In this document: positions 12,354-22,060 of the stretch, one piece after another
Position numbering within the stretch: the stretch's first letter is position 1
Layout of the letters: every line of letters starts with the position of its first letter
NCBI GenBank assembly: GCA_037178625.1
Contig: CM074128.1
Location: forward strand, 310,001-374,000
Direction of reading: 5' to 3'
DNA from: Skeletonema tropicum
Taxonomy: Eukaryota; Bacillariophyta; Thalassiosirophyceae; Thalassiosirales; Thalassiosiraceae
DNA length: 64,000 bases
Notes under the pieces: model-generated
Told to the model about the DNA's origin: nothing
The model's database searches: none
Seen by the model: only the letters and a program-made list of their open reading frames with translations
Translations under genes and position numbers: made by a program

Positions 12354-12843
12354 AGTGATTCGCAGTAGGTCAAGCTGACTGAAGAACAAGCTGACACTTT
12401 CTTTCAACTCATTCCTTCTCAGACTTAGAATTCGTGAATGCTTGAGACAAAAACTTGACACAAAAACGATTGCGATCAATATCGAACAATTTGCTATCTT
12501 TTCTTGGGGTTTATCTCCTTGAGGAACAGTTTTCCAATGCTTGAGACAAAAACTTGATATGAATGCTTGAGCTTGAGACAAAAACTTGACACATAAACGA
12601 TTGAGATCAATATCGAACCACCAACTCCTGTAGTGATTCGCAGTACTTAGGTCAAGCTGACTGAAACTGAAGAACAAGCTGACACTTTCTTTCAACTTCA
12701 ACTCATTCCTTCTCAGACTCAGAATTTGTGAATGCTTGGACAGAAACTTGACACAAAAACGATTGAGATGAATATCAATATCGAATAATTTGCTATCTTT
12801 TCTTTGGGTTTGGGGTTTATCTCCTTGAAGGAACAGTTTTCCA
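12354..12843. repeat. Two-copy tandem repeat upstream of the secreted-protein gene
   Basis: Segments 12354-12536 and 12632-12843 are imperfect copies beginning AGTGATTCGCAGTA and ending GGAACAGTTTTCCA, with a partial third copy of the TGAGACAAAAACTTGACAC block between. They lie 120-610 bp upstream of the start codon at 12233, so they may duplicate promoter sequence. The 184-codon minus frame running through them is only a by-product of the repeat. Confidence 0.75.
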
Positions 12844-12873
12844 ACAACTTCCAACATCGTTTAAGTACATATA

Positions 12874-13216
12874 CTCCCTCTGTCCCAAAAAAAATTGGCT
12901 ATTTGAAGTTAATCGTAGTCCCACAAAAAACTAGCTCTTTGACGTACTTATTCCTACGTGAGGTCCTACACAAGTGTCCGAGAGGCCTCTTCAGTTTCCA
13001 TTCAGTTTCACATTAGTGTTATGTTTAAGGTTATTTTAACGCCTTTTGTCACAATATCATTAAAAATACTTGCTTAACAACCTCCAACCTCCATATAATC
13101 GTAACCGGCGTGAAGTAAGCTTTCCAACGATGTGCGATAGCAATTTTTTAGACGAAAATTGACCAAATTTTAACTATTTTAAATCAAAAAGCTAGTTTTT
13201 TGTGGGACAGAGGGAG
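12874..13216. mobile_element. Stowaway/mariner-like MITE, 343 bp
   Basis: The ends are inverted: CTCCCTCTGTCCCA at the left and TGGGACAGAGGGAG at the right, each followed inward by an A/T run, and the element is flanked by TA on both sides. A TA target duplication and a CTCCCTC-type terminal repeat are characteristic of Tc1/mariner-derived Stowaway MITEs. The interior is noncoding and A+T-rich. Confidence 0.85.
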
Positions 13217-13287
13217 TAAGTACTTGTGAGTTTCAGGTTTGTGTCCTCTCTTACCAACATCTCCCTAGGTAGAGATAGAAGTACCCA

Positions 13288-13301
13288 CTCCCTCTGTCCC
13301 A
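13288..13301 (+). mobile_element. Solo MITE terminal sequence
   Basis: CTCCCTCTGTCCCA here matches the left end of the MITE at 12874, but no partner end was found downstream. The equivalent at 16961-16980 in copy 2 is slightly altered (CCATCCCTCTGTCCCA). Probably the remnant of a truncated element, duplicated with the segment. Confidence 0.6.
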
Positions 13302-13573
13302 CAAAATAAGAAGTAAAAATTTGTTAGCCCCACTTCTAGCTTGACTTAAGGGTTAACCCCAAAAGGGGTCCCCTCTTCCAGTTTCCTTGGGTCTTTGGCT
13401 CCTCATCACACATTCATTCCACCATGCATGATGCCAAAAGTACCTCACATACACACCGGATTTGAACTCAGCTCACCGAGAGGATTTCAGAACTGTGCTC
13501 ACCTTTATCATAGCACCAATATTCGGAGAGAACTAATCTGCTGGATAGGCTAACACTACAGATCGCCTCAAGC

Positions 13574-13970
13574 TACCATCTTTTGCATCACCATCACCCC
13601 ACTTAGTAGGTTTACGGTCTCCCATTCACCACTATCAGTAGGATCATTCCCATAGATTTTGTTTTATCAATTTCGATGACTTGAATGGGATTATATTTTG
13701 TTGGTGCTGCGATGATCTGCCCAATCCCAATGTTGTCAGCTTCGATAAGTAGCTGAAATTCTACGCATCTACCATTTGTGTTGCAGCTTCTCATGCCCAC
13801 AAACGCATCAGGGACAAGTACTTCGTACAGTCCATTCATCATGATATCTGAAAAGGTCATGGCGCCGTTGCCTTGAGAATTTGTCACTGCATAAAACCTG
13901 CCGTTGTTCTCTACACACTTGTGTCGCTAAACATGATGAGGTACTCTCGAGTTGAAGTTGAAGGCGTGAT
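13574..13970 (-). pseudogene. Decayed fragment of the secreted-protein gene (copy 1)
   Basis: The minus strand encodes NSQGNGAM, NGLYEVLVPD, LLIEADNIG and QIIAAPTKYNPIQVIEID in order. These match NSQGNGAL, DGLYEVTMPD, LLMAADNIG and QIIAAPARFDPIQVIGVD in exon 1 of the gene at 10777-12233. The signal peptide and everything past the first exon are missing, and frames are broken. Confidence 0.8.
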
Positions 13971-14434
13971 CTCAGCACTTTACCTCCTTCCCATTGGAAG
14001 TTGAAAATCCACTGTGTAGAAGCCTGGATACTTTGAGTATGCTTTCATGCTCATTGTGGATGATTCAGGAGCAAAACGTGGTGGTCATTCCATTATACGT
14101 AACAAGATTCGCGCTTCGTACTAATAATAAAGGTACATCCGAGGAGAGAATAGAAAGAGGTGCAATGTCCTTAGCGGGCAGAGTTGCCCTCTTGCCCCCA
14201 AACAAGAGAATTATACCCCAAGAACTACAACACAAGCACAAAGTGGGTACCAGACATGCTCTAGATGTTCATTATTGCTATCAAATACCTTGTTTGGGGA
14301 TAAAAGAGCTGGTGAAGAATGTGATGCAGCCCTCTTCCCCGAAGATCTCTAGAGAGAAAACTCCTTTCACATACACGCTGTCTTCGGTCTTCGCCTTCTG
14401 CCGTCTTCGATTGAATCAAAAATTAATGATAGAC

Positions 14435-16555
14435 ATGTCGATGCACAATAGCATCTCCTCACTCAGTGGTCACCATTCCACAGTATGGGCCGCTGCAAAT
14501 CAGCCTGCTGCTGCGTCTTCTAAAGATTATTTATTGCTATCCCCAGCTTTTCTGAGACGGAACACCCATAAAAAGAAGAATCTGCGGCATCTTCACTCAT
14601 CAATGCCAAATTGGACCCGCCTCAGCGGCGGTCACGAGGATGATACCAATCCCACAAATCCACACCATCTATCAGAACAGACTGATAATCTGTCGGAGCT
14701 TCTAGCAGTAACGTACTCGTCTCCACAAACGGCATCGGCAGCGTACAAAGATGGATTGTTAAAATCAGATTACAGTATATCTTCGAATGCGTTACGGATA
14801 CGTTTGGCATTTCGTTATCATTTGACATTACAACTGCAGCATGATAACGGTGTGCAATTAGAAGCGAGTGGTAATGAGCTCGATGATGAAGACTTGCTAT
14901 ATCTTTGTTGGGTTAGTCAAGATGGAATTCCACACCATTTTCGGAAATTGACACCTGTGAAAAAGAATTCTGATAACGGTAGCAAAAGTGAATTGAAGTC
15001 GAGGATAGGAGAAGGGCATGCATCAACAGTGCAAGCTGATTATTCAGAACACGACGTTGACAGTGACGTTGATAGTGATGACCTCTTCGTGAATGAGCAT
15101 GATAAAATTGAGAGTACCTTTCCAGGACATGCCTTCGTCTTCTGTCGTCGGATTGCAAATTACAACCATGGTCAAACCACATCGGAGAATGACGATGATA
15201 TCAATTCTAGTCCAAAAGTTGTACAAAATGAAAGTGGATATACAATATTTTTACGGAGAAAGAAGAAGGAACGAAATCATCAAATGAAAAACGATGAGAG
15301 TTCGACAATGTCGTCAGAAAAAGAAGACAAACCGGGCAAAGGAGGGAAAGGAACCAAGAACGAAGATGAAAGTCATTGCAACAATGAAGTTGATGACTGG
15401 GAAGCATATTTAGTGGTTGGAGGGTTCCGTCCTGGGCCGATACCTCGCCTTTCTTCTTCGCCTCTTGTCAAAGATGAGGCATTAGAATCAAATACAAGAG
15501 TCGACTCAGACGAAGCGGAAACCACATCCAATGATGGGGATAGTAGCGATGATGATAGTGACGATGAGACGGAACTACAGGTGCAGCTAGTAACTATCAG
15601 ACGTGTCAAGATATCATCTTCTTCAGGTAACAAACAGAACCCTGTCACTACATCGTTATTGCGTGGTGGTTCTGCTGAAACTGAAATTTCTGCAGTGGCA
15701 GAGGCTGTGGATGCATCATCGGCTTCATCACAACTCGATCAGATTTTGGACGACACGAAAGTCACAGTGCATCTAGCACAAATAGATCCTACTCCAGTAG
15801 ATGTGTCCTCAAAACATTACGATCACGTCACTCTTGGAGGGTGGCCATGTCGCATCGAACCAGGCTGCTTCCAGTCTTCCGAAAAGGAATGTCCAAAAAA
15901 TGGCAAATTACCTCTCCAATCACGTTTCGAAACTGATATTGCCGCGGCATGCCAATCCTTACCACCAATGGCACGTGAAAAACTACAGCAGAGTACTCCA
16001 ATATGGATTAACAAGTCACACATGTGGGGACCAAAAGTGGCACCAGTACGAGGACGCGATGCGTGTTTTCACCCAGGGGCAAATTGGCTCTCTCGCAATG
16101 GTGACAATCCATCGAAATGCGGAAGTGTGGAATTTTATGATGCCAAACATTATCTGACGGACTGTGATCACTGGGGAAAAGGAGGCTTGATTCTTCACGA
16201 GCTTTCCCATGCTTGGCACAATATCCATATTGAAAACGGTTACGACAATGAGCAGATCAAGGAATGTTATGAATTGGCAATGAAAGATGGTCTATACGAT
16301 TGCGTGCGAGTGCATGGTCCTCAGGGACCAGAGTGTAAGGCATATGCGTGTACTAATGCAATGGAATACTTTGCCGAGTTGAGTGTGGCGTTTTTAGGTG
16401 GATTGGATGATACGTTGGAGCATAACAAGTGGTTCCCATTTAATCGATCACAATTGAGAGAACATGATCCGAGAGCATTTGATATGTTGTGTCAAATGTG
16501 GGGTGTAAATGCTGTTGATGAAGACGTTGACAGTGAGACTAAAAATAGACAGTGA
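14435..16555 (+). CDS. HELSH zinc metallopeptidase, copy 1
   Basis: 706 residues from the ATG at 14435. This start is chosen because copy 2 has a 2-base insertion just upstream that destroys any longer shared frame. The N-terminal two thirds are variable and acidic (many Asp/Glu/Ser, a basic RRKKKERN patch). The last 190 residues hold a zincin: LILHELSHAWHN supplies the HExxH zinc ligands and catalytic Glu, and NAMEYFAELS about 60 residues later offers the third, gluzincin-type ligand. The Cys-containing core and the NKWFPFNRSQLREHDPRAF tail resemble a family of eukaryotic and bacterial ATLF-like zincins. No signal peptide is seen. Substrate unknown. Confidence 0.8.
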   Translation: MSMHNSISSLSGHHSTVWAAANQPAAASSKDYLLLSPAFLRRNTHKKKNLRHLHSSMPNWTRLSGGHEDDTNPTNPHHLSEQTDNLSELLAVTYSSPQTASAAYKDGLLKSDYSISSNALRIRLAFRYHLTLQLQHDNGVQLEASGNELDDEDLLYLCWVSQDGIPHHFRKLTPVKKNSDNGSKSELKSRIGEGHASTVQADYSEHDVDSDVDSDDLFVNEHDKIESTFPGHAFVFCRRIANYNHGQTTSENDDDINSSPKVVQNESGYTIFLRRKKKERNHQMKNDESSTMSSEKEDKPGKGGKGTKNEDESHCNNEVDDWEAYLVVGGFRPGPIPRLSSSPLVKDEALESNTRVDSDEAETTSNDGDSSDDDSDDETELQVQLVTIRRVKISSSSGNKQNPVTTSLLRGGSAETEISAVAEAVDASSASSQLDQILDDTKVTVHLAQIDPTPVDVSSKHYDHVTLGGWPCRIEPGCFQSSEKECPKNGKLPLQSRFETDIAAACQSLPPMAREKLQQSTPIWINKSHMWGPKVAPVRGRDACFHPGANWLSRNGDNPSKCGSVEFYDAKHYLTDCDHWGKGGLILHELSHAWHNIHIENGYDNEQIKECYELAMKDGLYDCVRVHGPQGPECKAYACTNAMEYFAELSVAFLGGLDDTLEHNKWFPFNRSQLREHDPRAFDMLCQMWGVNAVDEDVDSETKNRQ

Positions 16556-17249
16556 GCCAGGGATAGAGGAGATATAACGATGACCCCTGAGCTATTTTGA
16601 CGCGCTGATTCGAGCTATATACTAACTTATCAACCATGTTACCACTAGATGTCATTCGTCATGCTGATACGAAATCACAATAAGAGGAAAATCCTTGCCA
16701 CATAACAACTTGCAGTTATCCATAATTACGAAACTATCGTGCTTGACAGGTGCCGTAGGGAGTGATTGCTGCTAACTTTGTGTCATGGTGTGGTGGAAGG
16801 TGGTGGATGTCATACCTTACCACTAGGTATTTACGAACGTACGTTACTAATACGTGCTACGTATGAATTAGTACAAAAACAAGGGGGGCCGCGACCTTAA
16901 GTACATACTTATGAGTTTCTGGTTTGTGTCCTCTCTTACCAACATCTCTGGAGAGAGAAGTACTCCATCCCTCTGTCCCAAAATAAAAAAAGTATGAAAA
17001 AAAATTGTTAGCCCCAGTTCTAGCTTGACTTAAGGGTTAACCCCAAAGGTCCCCTCTTCCAGTTTCCTAGGGTCTTTGGCTCCTTATCACAATTCATTCC
17101 ACCATGATGCCAAAAGTACCTCACATACACACCGGATTTGAACTCAGCTCACCGAGAGGATTTCAGAACTGTGCTCACCTTTATCATAGCACCAATATTC
17201 GAAGAGAACTAATCTGCTGGATAGGCTAACACTACAGATCGCCTCAACC

Positions 17250-17615
17250 TCAAGCTACCATCTTTTGCATCACCATCACCCCACTTGGTAGGTTTACGGT
17301 CTCCCATTCACCACTATCAGTAGGATCATACCCATAGATTTTGTTTTATCAATTTCGATGACTTGAATGGGATTATATTTTGTTGGTGCTGCGATGATCT
17401 GCCCAATCCCAATGTTGTCAGCTTCGATAAGTAGCTGAAATTCTACAACGTATCAGGGACAAGTACTTCGTACAGTCCATTCATCATGATATCTGAAAAG
17501 GTCATGGCGCCGTTGCCTTGAGAATTTGTCACTGCATAATACCTGCCGTTGTTCTCTACACACTTGTGTCGCTAAACATGATAAGGTACTCTCGAGTTGA
17601 AGTTGAAGGCGTGAT
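17250..17615 (-). pseudogene. Decayed fragment of the secreted-protein gene (copy 2)
   Basis: Second copy of the exon-1 fragment described at 13574. It lacks about 38 bases that copy 1 keeps around the Cys-containing stretch, so it has degraded further since duplication. Confidence 0.75.
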
Positions 17616-18081
17616 CTCAGCACTTTACCTCCTTCCCATTGGAAGTTGAAAATCCACTGTGTAGAAGCCTGGATACTTTGAGTATGCTTTCATGCTCATT
17701 GTGGATGATTCAGGAGCAAAACGTGGTGGTCATTCCATTATACGTAACAAGATTCGCGCTTCGTACTAATAATAAAGGTACATCCGAGGAGAGAATAGAA
17801 AGAGGTGCAATGTCCTTAGCGGGCAGAGTTGCCCTCTTGCCCCCAAACAAGAGAATTATGCCCCAAGAACTACAACACAAGCACAAAGTGGGTACCAGAC
17901 ATGCTCTAGATGTTCAGTATTGCTATCAAATACCTTGTTTGGGGATAAAAGAGCTGGTGAAGAATGTGATGCAGCCCTCTTCCCCGAAGATCTCTAGAGA
18001 GAAAACTCCTTTCACATACACGCTGTCTTCGGTCTTCGCCTTCTGCCGTCTTCGATTGAATCAAAAATTAATGAAAAAGAC

Positions 18082-20202
18082 ATGTCGATGCACAATAGCA
18101 TCTCCTCACTCAGTGGTCACCATTCCACAGTATGTGCCGTTGCAAATCAGCCTGCTGCTGCGTCTTCTAAAGATTATTTATTGCCATCCCCAGCTTTTCT
18201 GAGACGGAGCACCCACAAAAAGAAGAATCTGCGGCATCTTCACTCATCAATGCCAAATTGGACCCGCCTCAGCGGCGGTCACGAGGATGATACCTATCCC
18301 ACAAATCCAGGCCAGCTGTCCGAACAGACTGATAGTCAGTCACAGCTTCTAGCAATAACGTACTCGTCTCCGCAAACAGCATCGGCAGCGTACAAAGATG
18401 GATTGTTAAAATCAGATTACAGTATATCTTCGAATGCGTTACGGATACGTTTGGCATTTCGTTATCATTTGACATTACAACTGCAGCATGATAACGGTGT
18501 GCAATTAGAAGCGAGTGGTAATGAGCTCGATGATGAAGACTTGCTATATCTTTGTTGGGTTAGTCAAGATGGAATTCCACACCATTTTCGGAAATTGACA
18601 CCTGTGAAAAAGAATTCTGATAACGGTAGCAAAAGTGAATTGAAGTCGAGGATAGGAGAAGGGCATGCATCAACAGTGCAAGCTGATTATTCAGAACACG
18701 ACGTTGACAGTGACGTTGATAGTGATGACCTCTTCGTGAATGAGCATGATAAAATTGAGAGTACCTTTCCAGGACATGCCTTCGTCTTCTGTCGTCGGAT
18801 TGCAAATTACAACCATGGTCAAACCACATCGGAGAATGACGATGATATCAATTCTAGTCCAAAAGTTGTACAAAATGAAAGTGGATATACAATATTTTTA
18901 CGGAGAAAGAAGAAGGAACGAAATCATCAAATGAAAAACGATGAGAGTTCGACAATGTCGTCAGAAAAAGAAGACAAACCGGGCAAAGGAGGGAAAGGAA
19001 CCAAGAACGAAGATGAAAGTCATTGCAACAATGAAGTTGATGACTGGGAAGCATATTTAGTGGTTGGAGGGTTCCGTCCTGGGCCGATACCTCGCCTTTC
19101 TTCTTCGCCTCTTGTCAAAGATGAGGCATTAGAATCAAATACAAGAGTCGACTCAGACGAAGCGGAAACCACATCCAATGATGGGGATAGTAGCGATGAT
19201 GATAGTGACGATGAGACGGAACTACAGGTGCAGCTAGTAACTATCAGACGTGTCAAGATATCATCTTCTTCAGGTAACAAACAGAACCCTGTCACTACAT
19301 CGTTATTGCGTGGTGGTTCTGCTGAAACTGAAATTTCTGCAGTGGCAGAGGCTGTGGATGCATCATCGGCTTCATCACAACTCGATCAGATTTTGGACGA
19401 CACGAAAGTCACAGTGCATCTAGCACAAATAGATCCTACTCCAGTAGATGTGTCCTCAAAACATTACGATCACGTCACTCTTGGAGGGTGGCCATGTCGC
19501 ATCGAACCAGGCTGCTTCCAGTCTTCCGAAAAGGAATGTCCAAAAAATGGCAAATTACCTCTCCAATCACGTTTCGAAACTGATATTGCCGCGGCATGCC
19601 AATCCTTACCACCAATGGCACGTGAAAAACTACAGCAGAGTACTCCAATATGGATTAACAAGTCACACATGTGGGGACCAAAAGTGGCACCAGTACGAGG
19701 ACGCGATGCGTGTTTTCACCCAGGGGCAAATTGGCTCTCTCGCAATGGTGACAATCCATCGAAATGCGGAAGTGTGGAATTTTATGATGCCAAACATTAT
19801 CTGACGGACTGTGATCACTGGGGAAAAGGAGGCTTGATTCTTCACGAGCTTTCCCATGCTTGGCACAATATCCATATTGAAAACGGTTACGACAATGAGC
19901 AGATCAAGGAATGTTATGAATTGGCAATGAAAGATGGTCTATACGATTGCGTGCGAGTGCATGGTCCTCAGGGACCAGAGTGTAAGGCATATGCGTGTAC
20001 TAATGCAATGGAATACTTTGCCGAGTTGAGTGTGGCGTTTTTAGGTGGATTGGATGATACGTTGGAGCATAACAAGTGGTTCCCATTTAATCGATCACAA
20101 TTGAGAGAACATGATCCGAGAGCATTTGATATGTTGTGTCAAATGTGGGGTGTAAATGCTGTTGATGAAGACGTTGACAGTGAGACTAAAAATAGACAGT
20201 GA
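18082..20202 (+). CDS. HELSH zinc metallopeptidase, copy 2
   Basis: 706 residues, the same length as copy 1. The visible amino-acid differences all fall in about the first 100 residues (for example TVCAVANQ versus TVWAAANQ, and the EQTDSQSQLLAI region). The remaining 600 residues, including HELSHAWH and EYFAE, read identically. The duplication is therefore young or kept uniform by conversion, and both copies look functional. The 187-codon frame starting upstream is out of frame with the protein and is not part of it. Confidence 0.8.
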   Translation: MSMHNSISSLSGHHSTVCAVANQPAAASSKDYLLPSPAFLRRSTHKKKNLRHLHSSMPNWTRLSGGHEDDTYPTNPGQLSEQTDSQSQLLAITYSSPQTASAAYKDGLLKSDYSISSNALRIRLAFRYHLTLQLQHDNGVQLEASGNELDDEDLLYLCWVSQDGIPHHFRKLTPVKKNSDNGSKSELKSRIGEGHASTVQADYSEHDVDSDVDSDDLFVNEHDKIESTFPGHAFVFCRRIANYNHGQTTSENDDDINSSPKVVQNESGYTIFLRRKKKERNHQMKNDESSTMSSEKEDKPGKGGKGTKNEDESHCNNEVDDWEAYLVVGGFRPGPIPRLSSSPLVKDEALESNTRVDSDEAETTSNDGDSSDDDSDDETELQVQLVTIRRVKISSSSGNKQNPVTTSLLRGGSAETEISAVAEAVDASSASSQLDQILDDTKVTVHLAQIDPTPVDVSSKHYDHVTLGGWPCRIEPGCFQSSEKECPKNGKLPLQSRFETDIAAACQSLPPMAREKLQQSTPIWINKSHMWGPKVAPVRGRDACFHPGANWLSRNGDNPSKCGSVEFYDAKHYLTDCDHWGKGGLILHELSHAWHNIHIENGYDNEQIKECYELAMKDGLYDCVRVHGPQGPECKAYACTNAMEYFAELSVAFLGGLDDTLEHNKWFPFNRSQLREHDPRAFDMLCQMWGVNAVDEDVDSETKNRQ

Positions 20203-20390
20203 GCCAGGGATAGAGGAGATATAACGATGACCCCTGAGCTATTTTGACGCGCTGATTCGAGCTATATACTAACTTATCAACCATGTTACCACTAGATGTC
20301 ATTCGTCATGCTGATACGAAATCACAATAAGAGGAAAATCCTTGCCACATTACAACTTGCAGTTATCCATAATTACGAAACTATCGTGCT

Positions 20391-20708
20391 TCTACTTATG
20401 CCCCTCACGATGGAAATGTAAGTGGAAACAATCGTGCTCCTCTCGATTCATTTCACGGTGGAGGAACAGGTGAACGTGCTCCTCTTGGCTGTGTACCTCG
20501 AGATAGCGGATACGATTGGATTCCCAGATTTGCTACACTCGGCCTTGAGATCACTTATGATACATGTGGGGTTGTCTCTCCCAAGACCACACCTGCAGCA
20601 TGTAGCACTTGTGCTGGAGCTTCCCAAGGCTTGTGTAATACGGCTTTTGGTGGTAGCTTTGATAGCTCAAGACACCAATTCTTTATTATTCGCCGCTGGC
20701 ACCAATAG
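20391..20708 (+). pseudogene. Orphan Gly/Cys-rich reading frame joined to the duplication edge
   Basis: A 105-codon frame with no ATG runs from the duplication boundary to a TAG. It starts STYAPHDGN, continues APLDSFHGGGTGERAPLGCV, and ends in a Cys-containing segment (TYDTCGV, CSTCAGASQGLCNTAFGG). Its first half is homologous to the frame at 22680-22919. It looks like an internal or terminal exon piece cut off from its gene; an upstream exon cannot be ruled out. Family not recognised. Confidence 0.5.
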
Positions 20709-22060
20709 AAGCGGCAACGGGTGACATGATAAAACTCCATTGATCTATGCCCGATCAACCCGCATTCTGCCACATCATTGAGTTGTAGCCGAGTCGTCAT
20801 CGACTCTAGAGTGTAATGAAACCACTTTGCTCCTCTCATCCAATTCACTCTCAGATACTCAACAAACAAAGAGGCGACGACCATCCCCGGCAGATTGTGT
20901 CATCCAGCCGGTGCGCCGCAGGTCTATTTGACACCAAGAAGAGAACGATTGGAGATTAAAGAAGTGCAATAGTGGATGCACAACGACCTAATGATATACC
21001 GTCTGCACATAGTAAGGCGTGTCTCCGTTACTATTATGACCAACTTAGACTTGTGTTAAAATTCATAAAATAAATACAAAGTTAATCAGATAAGATATCT
21101 ATAAATTCGACAGCGCGCTATCCTATCACCTGTTGCGTACCACCTTAAATTAGGTAGCCAAACATGCTCTGTAGTACGATCATAAGAAACTGTCCAAACA
21201 GCATTAGTCGGCAAGTTACGGTTCAGTGGCTTCCTCTCTAGCTAGAGAGAGCGGCCACATTCGGCAGCCATGGCGGATCATGGCGGCCACCGTTTTTGTG
21301 TGATGTGGATGGTGCGTACTTATGATCTTTCAGCAATTACTTTGATGAACCTTTCATTGATGAACCTTTCATGGAAAGAAAGTTTTACAAAAGTTGTTAC
21401 AAGATTTCACTGAAGTTTCACACACCTCGCACGCACCTCGCACGCACCTAGCACGCACCTAGCACGCACCTAGCACGCACCTAGCACAGTGCTAGGTGCG
21501 TGCTAGGTGCGTGCTAGGTGCGTGCTAGGTGCGTGCTAGGTGCGTGCTAGGTGCGTGCTAGGTGCGTGCGAGGTGTATGAAACTTCTGTGAAATCTTGCA
21601 ACAACTTTTGTGAAAACAATTGAATCTCACTCAGTCTTCATCAGTGTCTCCTATTTCAACTTCCAATTTCAATAGTCACGATGGATATAACGATACGTTA
21701 CGATACGATTATTTTAGTTCCTACTCTCTACGCCCGAGGGTCAGGATGACAAGGAAAATAATATTTAAGTTTACCGTCGCCGTTGCCATATTGTGAATGT
21801 ATGACGTAGAGCGTGCCTGGAGTGAGTGAATCACGACGAGCTACGCGCTCCATTGCGGTTTGGTCGGTTGGAGGGTGGCGCGGCGAGGGAGGTCTTGAGA
21901 CGGCCTGGGCATGGCTTATCTATTTGACACAAAAACTCCATCGACACGCAAAGAGAATAAGTCCATTGAAAGAAGATATCATTTGGGATGCCCTGGTCAG
22001 TTTCCTCTCTAATCCGTCTCAGCAGCAGTTCAGGATCATCTGATGAGATTTTTGTCAACA
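20709..22060. other. Intergenic, no convincing gene; contains the long palindrome
   Basis: Short frames only. The notable feature is the inverted repeat at 21382-21616. A 76-codon frame on each strand at 21813-22061 has no recognisable content. Confidence 0.5.
21382..21616. repeat. Near-perfect 235-bp palindrome built on an 11-bp tandem repeat
   Basis: Arms meet at a single-base centre (A at 21488, in CTAGCAC-A-GTGCTAG). The left arm has six 11-bp units (CACGCACCTAG type, the outer two with CCTCG); the right arm has eight complementary units. The outer arms then continue as a non-repetitive inverted repeat: ACAAAAGTTGTTACAAGATT on the left against AATCTTGCAACAACTTTTGT on the right. Confidence 0.9.

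Larger units (their letters stand above)
13217..16744 (+). repeat. Direct duplication, copy 1 (about 3.5 kb)
   Basis: This segment and 16898-20391 are near-identical copies in the same orientation, separated by about 150 bp. Each holds a lone MITE-type end, a fragment of the secreted-protein gene, the 165-bp repeat and a full metallopeptidase gene. Identity is highest across the gene body and 3' flank and lower in the upstream quarter. Confidence 0.9.
16898..20391 (+). repeat. Direct duplication, copy 2
   Basis: Sister of 13217-16744. It carries small indels in the upstream part (for example a 38-bp loss in the pseudogene fragment and a 2-bp gain before the metallopeptidase ATG) and ends abruptly at GTGCT, where an unrelated Gly/Cys-rich reading frame begins. 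Confidence 0.9.

Noticed and set aside
12303..12857. 184-codon minus-strand frame
   Set aside because: It lies wholly in the imperfect tandem repeat upstream of the secreted-protein gene and has no protein-like content beyond that repetition.
13450..13525. Possible tRNA on the minus strand (box-B-like GTTCAAATCC, Ser-like loop); also at about 17114-17185
   Set aside because: Acceptor and T stems do not pair and the anticodon stem is mismatched. At most a decayed tRNA-derived repeat.
13994..14434. 853-codon frame beginning upstream of the metallopeptidase
   Set aside because: It opens with TTG and needs sequence that is frame-shifted by 2 bp in the sister copy; the shared ATG at 14435 is the better start.
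20555..20884. 109-codon minus-strand frame
   Set aside because: Antisense to the orphan Gly/Cys-rich frame, which shares homology with 22.7 kb; no independent support.
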